Shown piece after piece: positions 1 to 8,624 of a DNA stretch of 34,883 bases (positions within the stretch are counted from its first letter, which is position 1; each line of letters starts with the position of its first letter). The notes beneath the pieces are model-generated. The model was not told the DNA's origin. It did not search any database and was given only the letters and a program-made list of their open reading frames with translations. The DNA is from Lautropia mirabilis (lineage in GTDB: Bacteria > Pseudomonadota > Gammaproteobacteria > Burkholderiales > Burkholderiaceae_B), in the NCBI GenBank assembly GCA_945876565.1, contig CAMCOS010000028.1, forward strand, positions 1 through 34,883, given 5' to 3'. Made by a program: the position numbers and the translations under genes.

Positions 1-842
1 TATCGGCCTAAGTCAAAAGACAACACATACGTCTGGTCGGCCTCGACTACTACGTTAGACTGCTGTACGCTTCCGGCGTGAAATGACCCGCCCACCCATG
101 CGCCCACTCGAGCGCCTTTACTGCCCTCGCTGACGCGATCGGTTTGAACAGCGCCACGATTGCTACTCCAGTTGTTGAAGTTATCTTCGAATGAGCCATT
201 GGCAATCAAATTCAGACCCAAATTAGTCGCTTTGGTGTAGTTGTTACTCACATTGCCAGCAGCATCGGAGAGTCGCAGCGACACCGCAAGGTCAGTACCC
301 TGAGCAACATCCGTGCCGCCATCGGTCACCACAAATTTAGCTACATAAGTCGTTTCGTCGATTTTTGTCAGGTTGCCCAACTCAAAGCCACCGATTGTTC
401 CGCTAATAAGTGTCAGCATCTGACCCGTTGCACCAGAAACATTGATCTTCGCGGTCACCTCATCGCCAACTTTCAAGTTCCGATTCTCGTCGATGCTGAC
501 CGCCGTCACCGTCGGCGCGACTGTGTCAACGGTCACCATGCGGCTTGCCGTGGGACCAGCATTGCCCGCAAGATCAAATACAGTGGCTATGATCTCCCCT
601 GAGAAGCCATTAAGCGTCTGCGCATCGGGGATCGTCACCGACCACGTGCCTTTGCTCACAGTGCCCTCGTAGGTCCTGTCCCTAATAGTCACCCTCACTG
701 TCTGGCCATCGTCAACACCCACGGCCGTCCCAGTGACAGTCCCGTTGATGAAGCCGCTAGTTAGAATCACCACACTCGACTGGCGGTTCTCGTCATCAGC
801 CTCGGTCTGCCCGCCGTTCATGTTCACATCGCTAGTCGTCAT
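1..842 (-). CDS. Large Ig-like repeat surface protein (adhesin), N-terminal part, cut by window edge
   Basis: Reading the minus strand from an ATG at 842 gives about 280 codons with no stop before the window edge, so the C-terminal part lies outside. A good ribosome binding site (AGGAAA at 854-849) precedes the start. No signal peptide is visible: the protein begins MTTSDVNMNGGQTEADDE. Residues of about 20-90 and 90-185 resemble bacterial Ig-like modules, with the recurring 'VFDLAGNAG' and 'LSDAAGNVS' ends and the 'VDTVAPTVTAV' linker. The last part begins NLIANGSFEDNFNNW, typical of a jelly-roll carbohydrate-binding or DUF642-like module. Such proteins are usually large, secreted by type I systems and act in adhesion or biofilm. 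The lack of a leader peptide fits that route. Function is inferred from repeat architecture only. Confidence 0.75.
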   Translation of the reverse strand, partial: MTTSDVNMNGGQTEADDENRQSSVVILTSGFINGTVTGTAVGVDDGQTVRVTIRDRTYEGTVSKGTWSVTIPDAQTLNGFSGEIIATVFDLAGNAGPTASRMVTVDTVAPTVTAVSIDENRNLKVGDEVTAKINVSGATGQMLTLISGTIGGFELGNLTKIDETTYVAKFVVTDGGTDVAQGTDLAVSLRLSDAAGNVSNNYTKATNLGLNLIANGSFEDNFNNWSSNRGAVQTDRVSEGSKGARVGAWVGGSFHAGSVQQSNVVVEADQTYVLSFDLGR

Positions 843-878
843 TTTCTGTTTCCTGTTCAGCAAAGATTCGCGCAAGCT

Positions 879-2498
879 TTAAGCTGCGCACAATAGTTTC
901 AGCGTTCTCATGTCAGAACGTTGTGGGTTAATGAAATATTTTGGTTTCGGAAGTGTTGCCTGGTGCTGACTTGAAGGTCGGCGCCATGAGTAATAGCCAC
1001 TTGCATCGGAACGCAAAGGACAGTCTTGGGTCAGGGCAAACTCGTTTCTTCGGCGCTGAGCGCTTTGCCACCAACGGCAAGCTTTAATCGGTGCGTCGAT
1101 CGCGACTGATCTCACCAGATGGCTAAAGACTTCCGGTGTCTCGATTGGTTTGTAGTGAAGGTGTTTGCTCGGCAGGCCTATCGGGTAGCGCTGCGTGACA
1201 TCGAACTGAATTTGCGATTGCAGGCGCATTGGCTCTCTCGCATGGACCTGCATTCCACCTCGATCTCGCGCAACACGTTGCCTCGCGCGTGCACCACGCG
1301 AGACTGGCAAATCGCTGCTGAATTTTGGCAGTATCTGATTGAGATTCTGAGCGGGATTGCCAGACCGCTTTATCCCAGCGGACCCTTGGCCTTCGATCAC
1401 TTGGGCGCCTGCGTGGTGACCAACGTGAAGTTCAAGTCTAAGTTCCAGTCCTGAGGCCACTGCACCGAGCCTGTCGATCGCATCAACACCAATGTGAGAG
1501 GCGATCCGTTTGACGGGGTGACGATTCACCCACCGCACAAAGGCTGTCGCGATGCGCCACATCAAGTCATTGTCAAGAACGACAAGGGCAATTAATCGAC
1601 CTGCAGTCAGTTGCTCTGAGACCGGAACTCGCTGCCCCGCATGTGACCTCCTCTGTGGCCCAAGAGGTTTTTGGATGAGGCCCCCGCGACTGCCGAACGA
1701 TGTCGATAAAGATGCCCAGTCGAACTTTTCTTCTCGCAGATCAATCACGGCGTCATGATGATGCGCAACTGAACTGACCGTGCCTCGCAGCAGAGTGGTA
1801 TTGCCGAAAGCGGTTGATGGATCATCGTAGATCTCGGTTGGGCTGCCAATTTGTTCAATGCGGCCCTTGTTCATGACCGCAATCCGAGCGGCAATGCTCA
1901 CCGCCTCCTCTTGCTCGTGCGTCACCAAAATCGCTGTCGATCCGAGTTGGCGCTGCAAACGCTTTATCTCCATTTGCATGTCTAGCCGAAGGCTCTGGTC
2001 TAGCGCGCCAAACGGCTCATCGAGCAACAGTATTTGGGGTAGCGTGGCAATCGCGCGCGCCAAGGCAACTTGCTGCTGTTGTCGGCCCGACAATTGTTTA
2101 GGGAACCGGTCAACCACATGAGGCAATTGAACGATCTCTAGGCATTTCGTCACCCCGGCTTTTATCCCTTTATTCGACAAACCGCTTGCCGCTAGCCCAA
2201 AAGCGACGTTGATATAGACAGACATGTGCGGGAACAAAGCATGGTTTTGAAACTCGATGCCGCTGTTGCGTCGATTCGGGTTTAGATAGTCGATTGCAGC
2301 GGCATCAGTTCTCACTGTGCCTCGGGATTGTTTGACAAATCCCGCAATGATCCGCAACAACGTGGTTTTTCCGCAGCGCCAGCGACCTAGCAAAGCCAGT
2401 ATCTCGCCGCCCTCGACCGAAACATCGACCTCAGACAGCGCCCAAGAGCAGCCGAACTGGTGGCTAATCGATTCGACATCAAGTGAATGCATTGCCAT
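879..2498 (-). pseudogene. Orphan ABC transporter ATPase of the PotA/FbpC type, degenerate C-terminal half
   Basis: The first roughly 235 residues form a spermidine/iron/sulfate-importer type ATPase. They include Walker A GRWRCGKTT, a Q-loop region EFQNHALFPHMSV, Walker B ILLLDEPFGALD and the H-loop ILVTHEQEEA. Two places depart from the family: the Walker A core (usually GPSGCGKTT) and the signature (LSGRQQQQ in place of LSGGQQQR). After about residue 245 there are scattered traces of the regulatory TOBE region ('LLRGTVSSVAHHH', 'RLIALVVLDN'), and then the frame runs through sequence that reads as a transposase relic on the other strand. No permease or binding-protein gene is adjacent. I read this as a decayed gene whose 3' half was disrupted by an insertion. 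The open frame is probably not expressed as a functional importer subunit. Confidence 0.6.
989..1454 (+). pseudogene. IS4-family (DUF4372-type) transposase N-terminal relic
   Basis: The plus strand contains pieces typical of IS4-family transposases with an N-terminal DUF4372 domain: 'SGQTRFF' near 1030, then 'FVVKVFARQAYRVALRDIE', 'SRNTLPRACTTRDWQI' and 'IARPLYPSGPLAFD'. These correspond to the family's 'F..mAfAQLTYReSLRDIE', 'SRsTLAdANE.RDWRI' and 'IARPLY..DP..vDL' stretches. The reading frame is broken before 1119 and ends at a stop before the DDE catalytic core, so it is a fragment. It lies antisense inside the 3' part of the ABC ATPase frame. Recognition is by motif memory and not by alignment. 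Confidence 0.6.
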
Positions 2499-2939
2499 AC
2501 TCCGCCTGTCAGCAAATTTTTTAATAAAATTTTTTAATAAAATTTTTTAATAAAATTTTTGCAGCAAATTTCGTGCCAGATAATGATGTAACTGACGTGA
2601 GATGCGCAAATACCCAGCAGAGGGCCGTTGCACGGTAATGTTGACGTGCGAGGAGTTAGCAGCCATTCTCGCTATGCTTTGTTGGCAAGAGTCACAGCTG
2701 CGAGACATGTTGGTGCATTGGCGCCGCGATGGTGCTCGGCGTATTGCCACGTTGCAAGATACGCTGACATGGCGTCAGACAAAACGGTTACCAAGCAGCG
2801 AGGCCAAATGTCCTGCTGCACCATGGCGCCAAGGAAAGTTAAGACATAATGGCCTTATGGCATCTTCCTGCGACCGTTGCAGGGACATCATTCGCATATG
2901 CCCGAACCGGCGCTTGCCAACCCATCAGGGGGTTAGCCA
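2499..2939. other. Gene-poor stretch with an AT-rich repeat; no recognisable gene
   Basis: Apart from the AT-rich tandem repeat at 2514-2560, I see no convincing gene here. Several overlapping open frames exist on both strands (for example 2602-3057 plus and 2547-2750 minus), but none has recognisable domains, a good ribosome binding site or protein-like composition. The stretch may be decayed coding DNA. Confidence 0.5.
2514..2560. repeat. 13-bp AT-rich tandem repeat, about 3.6 copies
   Basis: The unit AAATTTTTTAATA occurs at 2514-2526, 2527-2539 and 2540-2552, followed by a partial fourth copy that ends at 2560. The copies are exact. The sequence CAGCAAATTT flanks the array on both sides (2510 and about 2562). 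It lies just upstream of the degenerate ABC ATPase start, so it could reflect slipped-strand expansion in a former promoter. Confidence 0.9.
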
Positions 2940-3503
2940 CTACCAATCGTTGCCAACCATCTTCGCCCGACGATGTTGCTCACGCCTAAGTTCAAGCCAG
3001 TCTATTTCAAGAACCTGCGCTTTCAACACCGCAAAATATGTAGATTGGGTCTCGTGATCAGCGGTCGACAGCGCCTGCGTGCTGTAATCGCGAGGCAATG
3101 ATGCGCCCGGTGGCGGCACCGCCATGTAACCGCCCCCCGACCGGGTCTGTCGAACCAATTGCCATAACGATGCCACAAGTGGCCCATCGGTTTTAACTGA
3201 TACAACGACGCGCACTCGCAACTGCCAGCCCACTCGAGCACTCCAAAACACCAGGCATGCCATCGGTTGTGCTGCAAGTTCAGACGTTTTTGGGCTGCGC
3301 CGGTCAGCGTATATGTCAAGTGCGCATGCTACAGCAGTCGCGCCCGTTCGATGCACATCTTGAAGCACCACGGTTCTGGCGTTTGGCATGCCGCTGGCAT
3401 CCACGGTTGCCAGCACGGGGGTGCGCCACGCATGATGCCGATCCTGAGCGGCACGAACGAGTTGCTTGCCGATCTGCTCCGGTGTCTCAAAGTCTTGCTT
3501 CAT
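2940..3503 (-). CDS. Pyridoxamine 5'-phosphate oxidase-like FMN-binding protein
   Basis: This is a 187-residue protein. The N-terminal half follows the PNPOx-like split-barrel pattern: 'HAWRTPVLATVDASGMPNAR' (about residues 24-43), 'TVVLQDV', then 'IYADRRSPKTSELA' and 'VFWSARVGWQLRVRV'. The last residues, 'IDWLELRREQHRRAKM', match the usual C-terminus of this family, where the final Arg-rich strand helps bind flavin phosphate. It is shorter than true PdxH and resembles the Alr4036-type subgroup of flavin-dependent pyridoxamine-phosphate-oxidase-related proteins, whose substrates are mostly unknown. It appears intact and monocistronic, ending at TGG codon 187 before a stop at 2940. A role in vitamin B6 metabolism should not be assumed. 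Confidence 0.85.
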   Translation of the reverse strand: MKQDFETPEQIGKQLVRAAQDRHHAWRTPVLATVDASGMPNARTVVLQDVHRTGATAVACALDIYADRRSPKTSELAAQPMACLVFWSARVGWQLRVRVVVSVKTDGPLVASLWQLVRQTRSGGGYMAVPPPGASLPRDYSTQALSTADHETQSTYFAVLKAQVLEIDWLELRREQHRRAKMVGNDW

Positions 3504-4233
3504 GACGATATCGTGGTTGATCGAATGGCCGCCACAACATAAATACCGGACAGTATCTCACTTCATGAAACACCTGGCCGGTTGCCGTGAGTCCGGTGCT
3601 TGACGCACAAACTGCCGTACGCAAACAACTCGCTGACAGTCAACCGACAGCCATTGAACGGGAGTGCCCAACTGATGCGATTCTGCCTTCTATCCCTGTT
3701 GATGATCGTCGCCGCCCTGCGCCAGCAAATTGTCCATACCAGTGGATGACAGTATAGAGACCCGGATGTTTAAAAGCATAGCGGGTTTTTTTGTGTCTGC
3801 AACCAATCTACGGTAGTCGAGGTAATTCTCATGTCCGGCAATCGCGGACACCTTGCATCATGAAAGAAAATCAAGTTGCGGCGTACTGTAGTTAGAGGTC
3901 GGTAAATTTCTTTGGGTGAATTTGGCACCGAACAGTCATTTGATACGTCGCACACCACGCGTACCCCACTTTGTCGCCATCAAGCACTCAAGGTGAATAG
4001 GTCCACGTACCACGTTTGGTGCGTAGGCATTTTGGTTTGCGAGGCAACGAAGTCGTACGCCGCTTTGCTCTGCAGTGTTTTTGAAGCAACGACCGAACCC
4101 CTAAGCCATGGGGTGGGGGGGTTTTTGACTCGTTTCTTTCACGGCATGTAAGGTAAGCAGCGGGATATCGTGCTATCATTAAGAGCAGCGTCTAATTTGC
4201 GCGAATAAGCGTGAGTATTTTCTAAACACTGAG
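3504..4233. other. Intergenic region upstream of the cellulase gene
   Basis: About 730 bases without a convincing gene. A 24-codon frame (3675-3749 plus, beginning MRFCLLSLLMIVAALRQ) looks like a signal-peptide start with a GGAG upstream but stops almost at once. It may be the remains of a secreted-protein gene. A possible terminator is at 4096-4126. The rest shows nothing I recognise. The promoter of the cellulase gene should lie in the last 100-150 bases, which are AT-rich. Confidence 0.4.
4096..4126 (+). terminator. Possible rho-independent terminator
   Basis: AACCCC at 4096-4101 can pair with GGGGTT near 4118-4123, and the hairpin is followed by a run of five T. The loop is long and G-rich, so alternative pairings exist. 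No intact plus-strand gene lies directly upstream, which lowers confidence. Confidence 0.3.
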
Positions 4234-7200
4234 ATGGGGGTTGGAGTGAGCGTTGATCAGAATTTGGTTAATGAGTGGCAGGGTGGGTTTCAAGCAAGTC
4301 TCACGTTAAAAAATGAGACTAATCAGCCAGTTTCTGAGTTTAGGTTACAGGTGCCCGCTGACTTCGAGATAGGTAATCTTTGGGGCGGCGAGTGGAGCGT
4401 CGTTGATGGTTGGCTCACGCTTCGATTGCCTAGCTGGATGAATAGTCTGGCGCCCGGGGCAGAGGTTAATTTTGGATTTACGGCGACGGGCTCGTACGCA
4501 GAGCTTTCTGCGCATGTGTCGGCCGATCTCGATGATGATCAGGATTTGATCGCATCAGAGGATGACGGCTTTGCGTCTAGCGTTCACGAGGCTGATGAGC
4601 CAGGTAATGAAGTGTCCTCTCAAGACCCAGGCGTGCCCCTGAGTGTAGATATCCCCGATGGTGCGGATGACGAGGATGTTCAAGTGTCGCCGCCAGTGAT
4701 TGAAGATATAGCCCCCCGCAACCAGATCTTTACTGTTGTGCAGTCAGTGGTTAACTCATGGCACGGCGGATTTCAGGGTGAGATTGTTCTAACAAATTCA
4801 TCTCAGGACGCCATTTCCGAGTTGGAATTGGTTATCCCAGAAGGGATTGAGATTGGAAATCTCTGGGGTGGTGAGTTTACTGCTGTTGGCGCCAACGTGT
4901 ACAGGGTTTCACCACCATCGTGGATGGGTAACCTCTTGCCCGGTCAGACTATGACGATCGGGTTCGCGGCGAATGGGCAACCCGCTGAGCTTACCGTCGT
5001 GGGCGATTCGAACTCGGAGCCAGTCGCTGATCCGATTGCGCCGGACACGCCGACTGCAGAGCCGCAAGTGCCCAGCGATGAGCTCGAGCAACCAGTGGCG
5101 CCCGAGCCTACGTTGCCAATTCAAACCGTGCCCGACGATGCTGATGACGAGGATGTTCAAGTGTCGCCGCCAGTGATTGAAGATATAGCCCCCAGCAACC
5201 AGATCTTTACTGTTGTGCAGTCAGTGGTTAACTCATGGCACGGCGGATTTCAGGGTGAAATTGTTCTAACAAATTCATCTCAGGACGCCATTTCGGAGTT
5301 GGAATTGGTTATCCCAGAAGGCATCGAGATTGGAAATCTCTGGGGTGGTGAGTTTACTGCTGTTGGCGCCAACGTGTTCAGGGTTTCACCACCATCGTGG
5401 ATGGGTAGCTTCTTGCCTGGTCAGACTATGACGATTGGTTTCGTGGCGAATGGGCAACCCGCAGAGCTTGCCGTCGTGGGCGATTCGAACTCGGGATCAG
5501 TCGCTGATCCGATTGCGCCGGACACGCCGACCGCAGAGCCGCAAGTGCCCAGCGATGAGCTCGATCAACCAGTGGCTCCTGAGCCTACGCAGCCTATTCA
5601 AACGGTGCCGCCTGAGGTTTCGGACGAAGATCATGAGGAATCTCAGGGTGAGACAACTGATCCCGTAGAGGAAAATCTCACCGGGAGCTTGTCGGTGGTG
5701 ATGGATATTGTTCATGCTTGGCAAGGCGGATTTCAAGCTGAAATAACCGTTCGAGCTGTCAACGATTTGTCATCAACGGTGACGGATTGGCAGTTGGAAA
5801 TCCCCGACTCTGTTGGTGTTGATTCGGTTTGGAATGCCGGCCTTTCCGATTCGGGTTCCGTCGTATATGCGACTGAAGAGTGGAATAGCACGTTGTCGCA
5901 CGCTGGAAACGTCATCAAGTTCGGACTTACCGCGTCAGGCACTGTCGAAGATTTAAGCGGCATAAAATTTATTGATCAAAATGGCCGCATCACCGAGCTC
6001 GAAATTGCTGTCTCTGGTGAAGATCTTTTGCTCCCGCCCGTTCAAAATCCGCAATCGAGCGGCTCCGCAAGTGGTGGCAGGCCGTCAGCGGCGGACCTGG
6101 CATATGACGTTCAAGATGTAACGCAGAGCGTGTCGCCGTTCACCTCGGATGACTACGAGCAACTGCTCAACATGTCCATGTCGTTCTATAGAGCGCAGGA
6201 AGCAGGCGAACTCGCGGATGACCATCCGATTGCGTGGCGTGGCGATTCTTTTTTACAGGATGGTAATAACTTTGATTTACTGATCAGTAACGGCGGGCAC
6301 ATTCCCGATGAGAGTGTTGACCTTACGGGAGGATGGTTTGACGCTGGAGACCACGTGAAGTTCGGGTTTCCCATGGCATACAGCACAACCGCGCTTGCAT
6401 GGGGCGGCATCGATTACCGCGCTGGTTATCAAAAAGCGGGGGCGCTTGACGAGTTGGCTCATAATCTCACTCATGTGACAGATTATCTGTCGAATGCATA
6501 TTTTGATATGGGCACTCCTGCGGATGCGTCTGATGATGTGCTTGTGATTCAGATTGCGGATGGCCACCTCGACCACAGCGTGTGGGCCGCACCGGAGGGG
6601 CATGTGCACGATGGACAAAGGCAGGTCTATTACCTTGACGCTGCGAACCCTGGCTCTGATGTGGCCGGTGAGACTGCTGCGGCACTTGCAGCATCCTCGA
6701 TCTTTTTCCGCGAGCAAGGTGATATCGATCGAGCGGATAGTTTGCTCGGCAAGGCGATCAGCCTATACAACTTTGCCGATACGTACCGAGGTAGATACAC
6801 TGATACCGCAATGGGCAGCAACGCATCCACGTTCTACAAGTCTTGGAGCGGTTATGAGGATGAGCTCGCGTGGGGCGCTGTTTGGTTGCATAAGGCAGTA
6901 AATGCAGCTGGCGTCCAAAGCGACATTGATTACCTCAGTAAGGCAGAGGAATACACCGGATGGGGAAATGCGGGCTGGTCGCTTAACTGGGACGACAAAA
7001 CCCATGGTGTCAACATGTTGCTGTTGGAAGAGACTGGCAAAGATGTTTACCGTCAGAGAGTCGAGGCCCATGTAAATGGACTGTTGACCGGTGAGAGGGT
7101 GTTGCCTGACGGGACTGTCAGCAATTCCGGGCTTACATTTGTGAGTGAGTGGGGATCAAACCGCTATGCCGCCAACGGTGCGTTCATTGTTGAGCAATAT

Positions 7201-7920
7201 GCGGACTATTTGGCAGCCAATGACACGTCGGCGGCTTCATTAAGCGAACAGCTTGCTCTGAAGGACTACGTGACAGACCAGCTTGACTTCATGCTCGGTG
7301 ATAACGCGCAGGGCCAGAGTTTTGTGGTTGGGTTTGGGGATAAGTCGCCTCAGAATCCTCACCATCGAGCGGCTTCTCAGTCTGCCGACTTTGTTCTGAA
7401 TGGAGCCTTGGTGGGCGGGTTTGAGAATACCGCTGGCCATTACGATGACGACACCTTCGATTACATATCCAACGAAGTCGCAACTGACTACAACGCGCTT
7501 TATTCTGGGCTATTGGCGGCTAGAGTCTCTGAGCAAAAGCAAACGGGTACTGTTCAGGACGACACACTGATAGGGTCTAACTTCAATGATCGACTTGTTG
7601 GCCTTGACGCAGACGATGTCCTGGTAGGTGGTTTGGGCGCAGATATCCTTCTAGGCGGTGCTGGCGCAGATAGGTTTGTCTACACCGATGTCAATGAAAG
7701 CACGACATTGCTGATGGATGTAATTGAAGATTTCGAAGTTGGTGTAGATGTTATCGATCTTACCGCCTTTGGAATAGATCTTGCCGATCTGTCCGTCTCG
7801 GTTTCGGAGGAAGATGTCAGCACGATTCTTTCGATTGACTCTGACAACGTTGATTTCCGAGTTGAGCTTTCTGGTGTGGCCTTGGACTATGGCATTCTTA
7901 TCGCCGATGTTATCGTTTGA
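4234..7920 (+). CDS. Multimodular GH9 cellulase with four CBM2-like modules and RTX tail
   Basis: This 1228-residue protein probably cleaves beta-1,4-glucan outside the cell. CBM2-like cellulose-binding modules occupy about residues 4-92, 160-255, 319-414 and 485-585; each has a '(N/H)xWxGGFQ' start and most have an 'NLWGGE' Trp motif. Acidic and Pro-rich linkers join them. The GH9 catalytic domain follows (about 640-1100), with GGWFDAGDHVKFG at 699-711. By analogy with Thermobifida Cel9A, D706 is the catalytic base and D703 supports it. The His motif is NPHHRAAS (1041-1048), and 'NEVATDYNA' carries the likely acid E1081. The C-terminus (1105 on) has RTX-type calcium-binding repeats (GGLGADILLGGAGADRFVY) and an acidic serralysin-like end. 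There is no N-terminal signal peptide, so type I secretion is likely. The ATG at 4234 is the only start after the in-frame stop at 4180; its ribosome binding site is weak. Modules 2 and 3 are a near-exact duplication. Confidence 0.95.
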   Translation: MGVGVSVDQNLVNEWQGGFQASLTLKNETNQPVSEFRLQVPADFEIGNLWGGEWSVVDGWLTLRLPSWMNSLAPGAEVNFGFTATGSYAELSAHVSADLDDDQDLIASEDDGFASSVHEADEPGNEVSSQDPGVPLSVDIPDGADDEDVQVSPPVIEDIAPRNQIFTVVQSVVNSWHGGFQGEIVLTNSSQDAISELELVIPEGIEIGNLWGGEFTAVGANVYRVSPPSWMGNLLPGQTMTIGFAANGQPAELTVVGDSNSEPVADPIAPDTPTAEPQVPSDELEQPVAPEPTLPIQTVPDDADDEDVQVSPPVIEDIAPSNQIFTVVQSVVNSWHGGFQGEIVLTNSSQDAISELELVIPEGIEIGNLWGGEFTAVGANVFRVSPPSWMGSFLPGQTMTIGFVANGQPAELAVVGDSNSGSVADPIAPDTPTAEPQVPSDELDQPVAPEPTQPIQTVPPEVSDEDHEESQGETTDPVEENLTGSLSVVMDIVHAWQGGFQAEITVRAVNDLSSTVTDWQLEIPDSVGVDSVWNAGLSDSGSVVYATEEWNSTLSHAGNVIKFGLTASGTVEDLSGIKFIDQNGRITELEIAVSGEDLLLPPVQNPQSSGSASGGRPSAADLAYDVQDVTQSVSPFTSDDYEQLLNMSMSFYRAQEAGELADDHPIAWRGDSFLQDGNNFDLLISNGGHIPDESVDLTGGWFDAGDHVKFGFPMAYSTTALAWGGIDYRAGYQKAGALDELAHNLTHVTDYLSNAYFDMGTPADASDDVLVIQIADGHLDHSVWAAPEGHVHDGQRQVYYLDAANPGSDVAGETAAALAASSIFFREQGDIDRADSLLGKAISLYNFADTYRGRYTDTAMGSNASTFYKSWSGYEDELAWGAVWLHKAVNAAGVQSDIDYLSKAEEYTGWGNAGWSLNWDDKTHGVNMLLLEETGKDVYRQRVEAHVNGLLTGERVLPDGTVSNSGLTFVSEWGSNRYAANGAFIVEQYADYLAANDTSAASLSEQLALKDYVTDQLDFMLGDNAQGQSFVVGFGDKSPQNPHHRAASQSADFVLNGALVGGFENTAGHYDDDTFDYISNEVATDYNALYSGLLAARVSEQKQTGTVQDDTLIGSNFNDRLVGLDADDVLVGGLGADILLGGAGADRFVYTDVNESTTLLMDVIEDFEVGVDVIDLTAFGIDLADLSVSVSEEDVSTILSIDSDNVDFRVELSGVALDYGILIADVIV
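4666..5612 (+). repeat. 477-bp direct tandem duplication inside the cellulase gene
   Basis: Copy 1 runs 4666-5142 and copy 2 starts at 5143. The period is 477 bp, exactly 159 codons, so the frame is kept. The copies differ at only scattered positions until about 5580, after which copy 2 diverges. Each copy encodes one CBM2-like module plus its Pro/Glu-rich linker, so one module was duplicated recently. Confidence 0.93.
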
Positions 7921-7937
7921 GGCCGATCGTTAAACTC

Positions 7938-7963
7938 GCTTTCTGATCCTTTTAACAGAAAGC
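7938..7963 (+). terminator. Hairpin just after the cellulase stop codon
   Basis: GCTTTCTG (7938-7945) pairs exactly with CAGAAAGC (7956-7963) around a 10-base loop, 17 bases after the stop codon. No clear T-run follows, so it may act as an mRNA 3' end stabiliser instead of a classical terminator. Confidence 0.4.
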
Positions 7964-7991
7964 TAGTTGGTTGTTCGTTAGCCAGCAAGAT

Positions 7992-8021
7992 TTCACCAGC
8001 GCTAATTTCAGCGCTGGTGAA
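7992..8021. terminator. Perfect 12-bp-stem hairpin
   Basis: TTCACCAGCGCT (7992-8003) pairs perfectly with AGCGCTGGTGAA (8010-8021) around the six-base loop AATTTC. It lies between the cellulase gene and the insertion-sequence debris. The stem is strong enough to terminate or protect transcripts in either direction, but there is no long T-run. It could also be an end remnant of a mobile element. Confidence 0.5.
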
Positions 8022-8094
8022 GTCAGGCAACACGACGCCTCTGTCAACTGTAGAGTAAAGGTGATCCAAAGGGCAGCGCAAAATGTTGCCACTT

Positions 8095-8312
8095 TGGGGT
8101 GGATCGCTCAAGCGCATAAGCGTGCGTCAAAATGCGGGCGCCGCGTTTGTCACAGAACCGGCGGTTTTCGGATGCTTTGGCCAACGCGATAGCTTTCGCC
8201 GTTGATCTAAAGGTTGTGTACATGATGGGTCAAACGATCCAGCAGATCGCCGGTCAAGCGTTCTGATTCAAAGGTCTCGGTCCATTCGTTGAAGGGCAGG
8301 TTGCCTCGTGTC
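8095..8312 (-). pseudogene. IS21-type IstB ATPase, C-terminal fragment
   Basis: On the minus strand the translation 'GNLPFNEWTETF', 'ERLTGDLLDRLTHHVHNL', a TAG stop at 8209-8207, then 'INGESYRV' matches the C-terminal end of IstB helper ATPases of IS21-family elements (normally ...LLDRLTHHVHILEMNGESYRL). The fragment lacks the AAA+ core and carries the nonsense codon, so it is a dead relic. It meets the IS66 fragment at about 8312. Confidence 0.7.
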
Positions 8313-8560
8313 GATATCGTGCATGAGATCCCGGAACAAGATCGCCTGTGCGCATGCGGCATCCCGATGCAGGTACGAGTGCTTCGGCACATTCGTAAAC
8401 GCTACGCTTGCCCAGACAAAGTACATACACCGGTGTAAGCACCCAAGCCCGCCCAAGTCGAGCCAAAGACCAATGCCTTGCCCCGAGCTCGCCTCGTCAG
8501 ACGCAGGCACGCTGGATCATCGGCACAGCCGATGGGTTGCAGCCGTTGTTTTACCTGTTG
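8313..8560 (+). pseudogene. IS66-family TnpC transposase fragment
   Basis: The plus strand reads 'IVHEIPEQDRLCACG' then 'IPMQVRVLRHIRKRYACP', a stop, and 'APKPAQVEPKTNA'. This follows the zinc-finger region of IS66 TnpC proteins (H-LP-ER-CPCG ... MQVRVLRHIRKTYACP ... PKPAQ). The segment between 'CACG' and 'IPMQ' is missing and a stop breaks the frame, so this is a deleted relic. The transposase catalytic core is absent. Confidence 0.65.
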
Positions 8561-8624
8561 CACGCCTAGCCTGTGGGTCATCGATGATTGAGGCCTGTTC
8601 CCCATGACGTCACCCCAATACGTC

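Noticed and set aside
2514-2560. CRISPR array or replication-origin iterons
   Set aside because: Units are 13 bp without spacers, and no Cas, Rep or partition gene is nearby.
2602-3057. 151-codon plus-strand frame
   Set aside because: It overlaps the PNPOx-like gene on the other strand, has no recognisable domain and a skewed Cys/Arg composition typical of a shadow frame.
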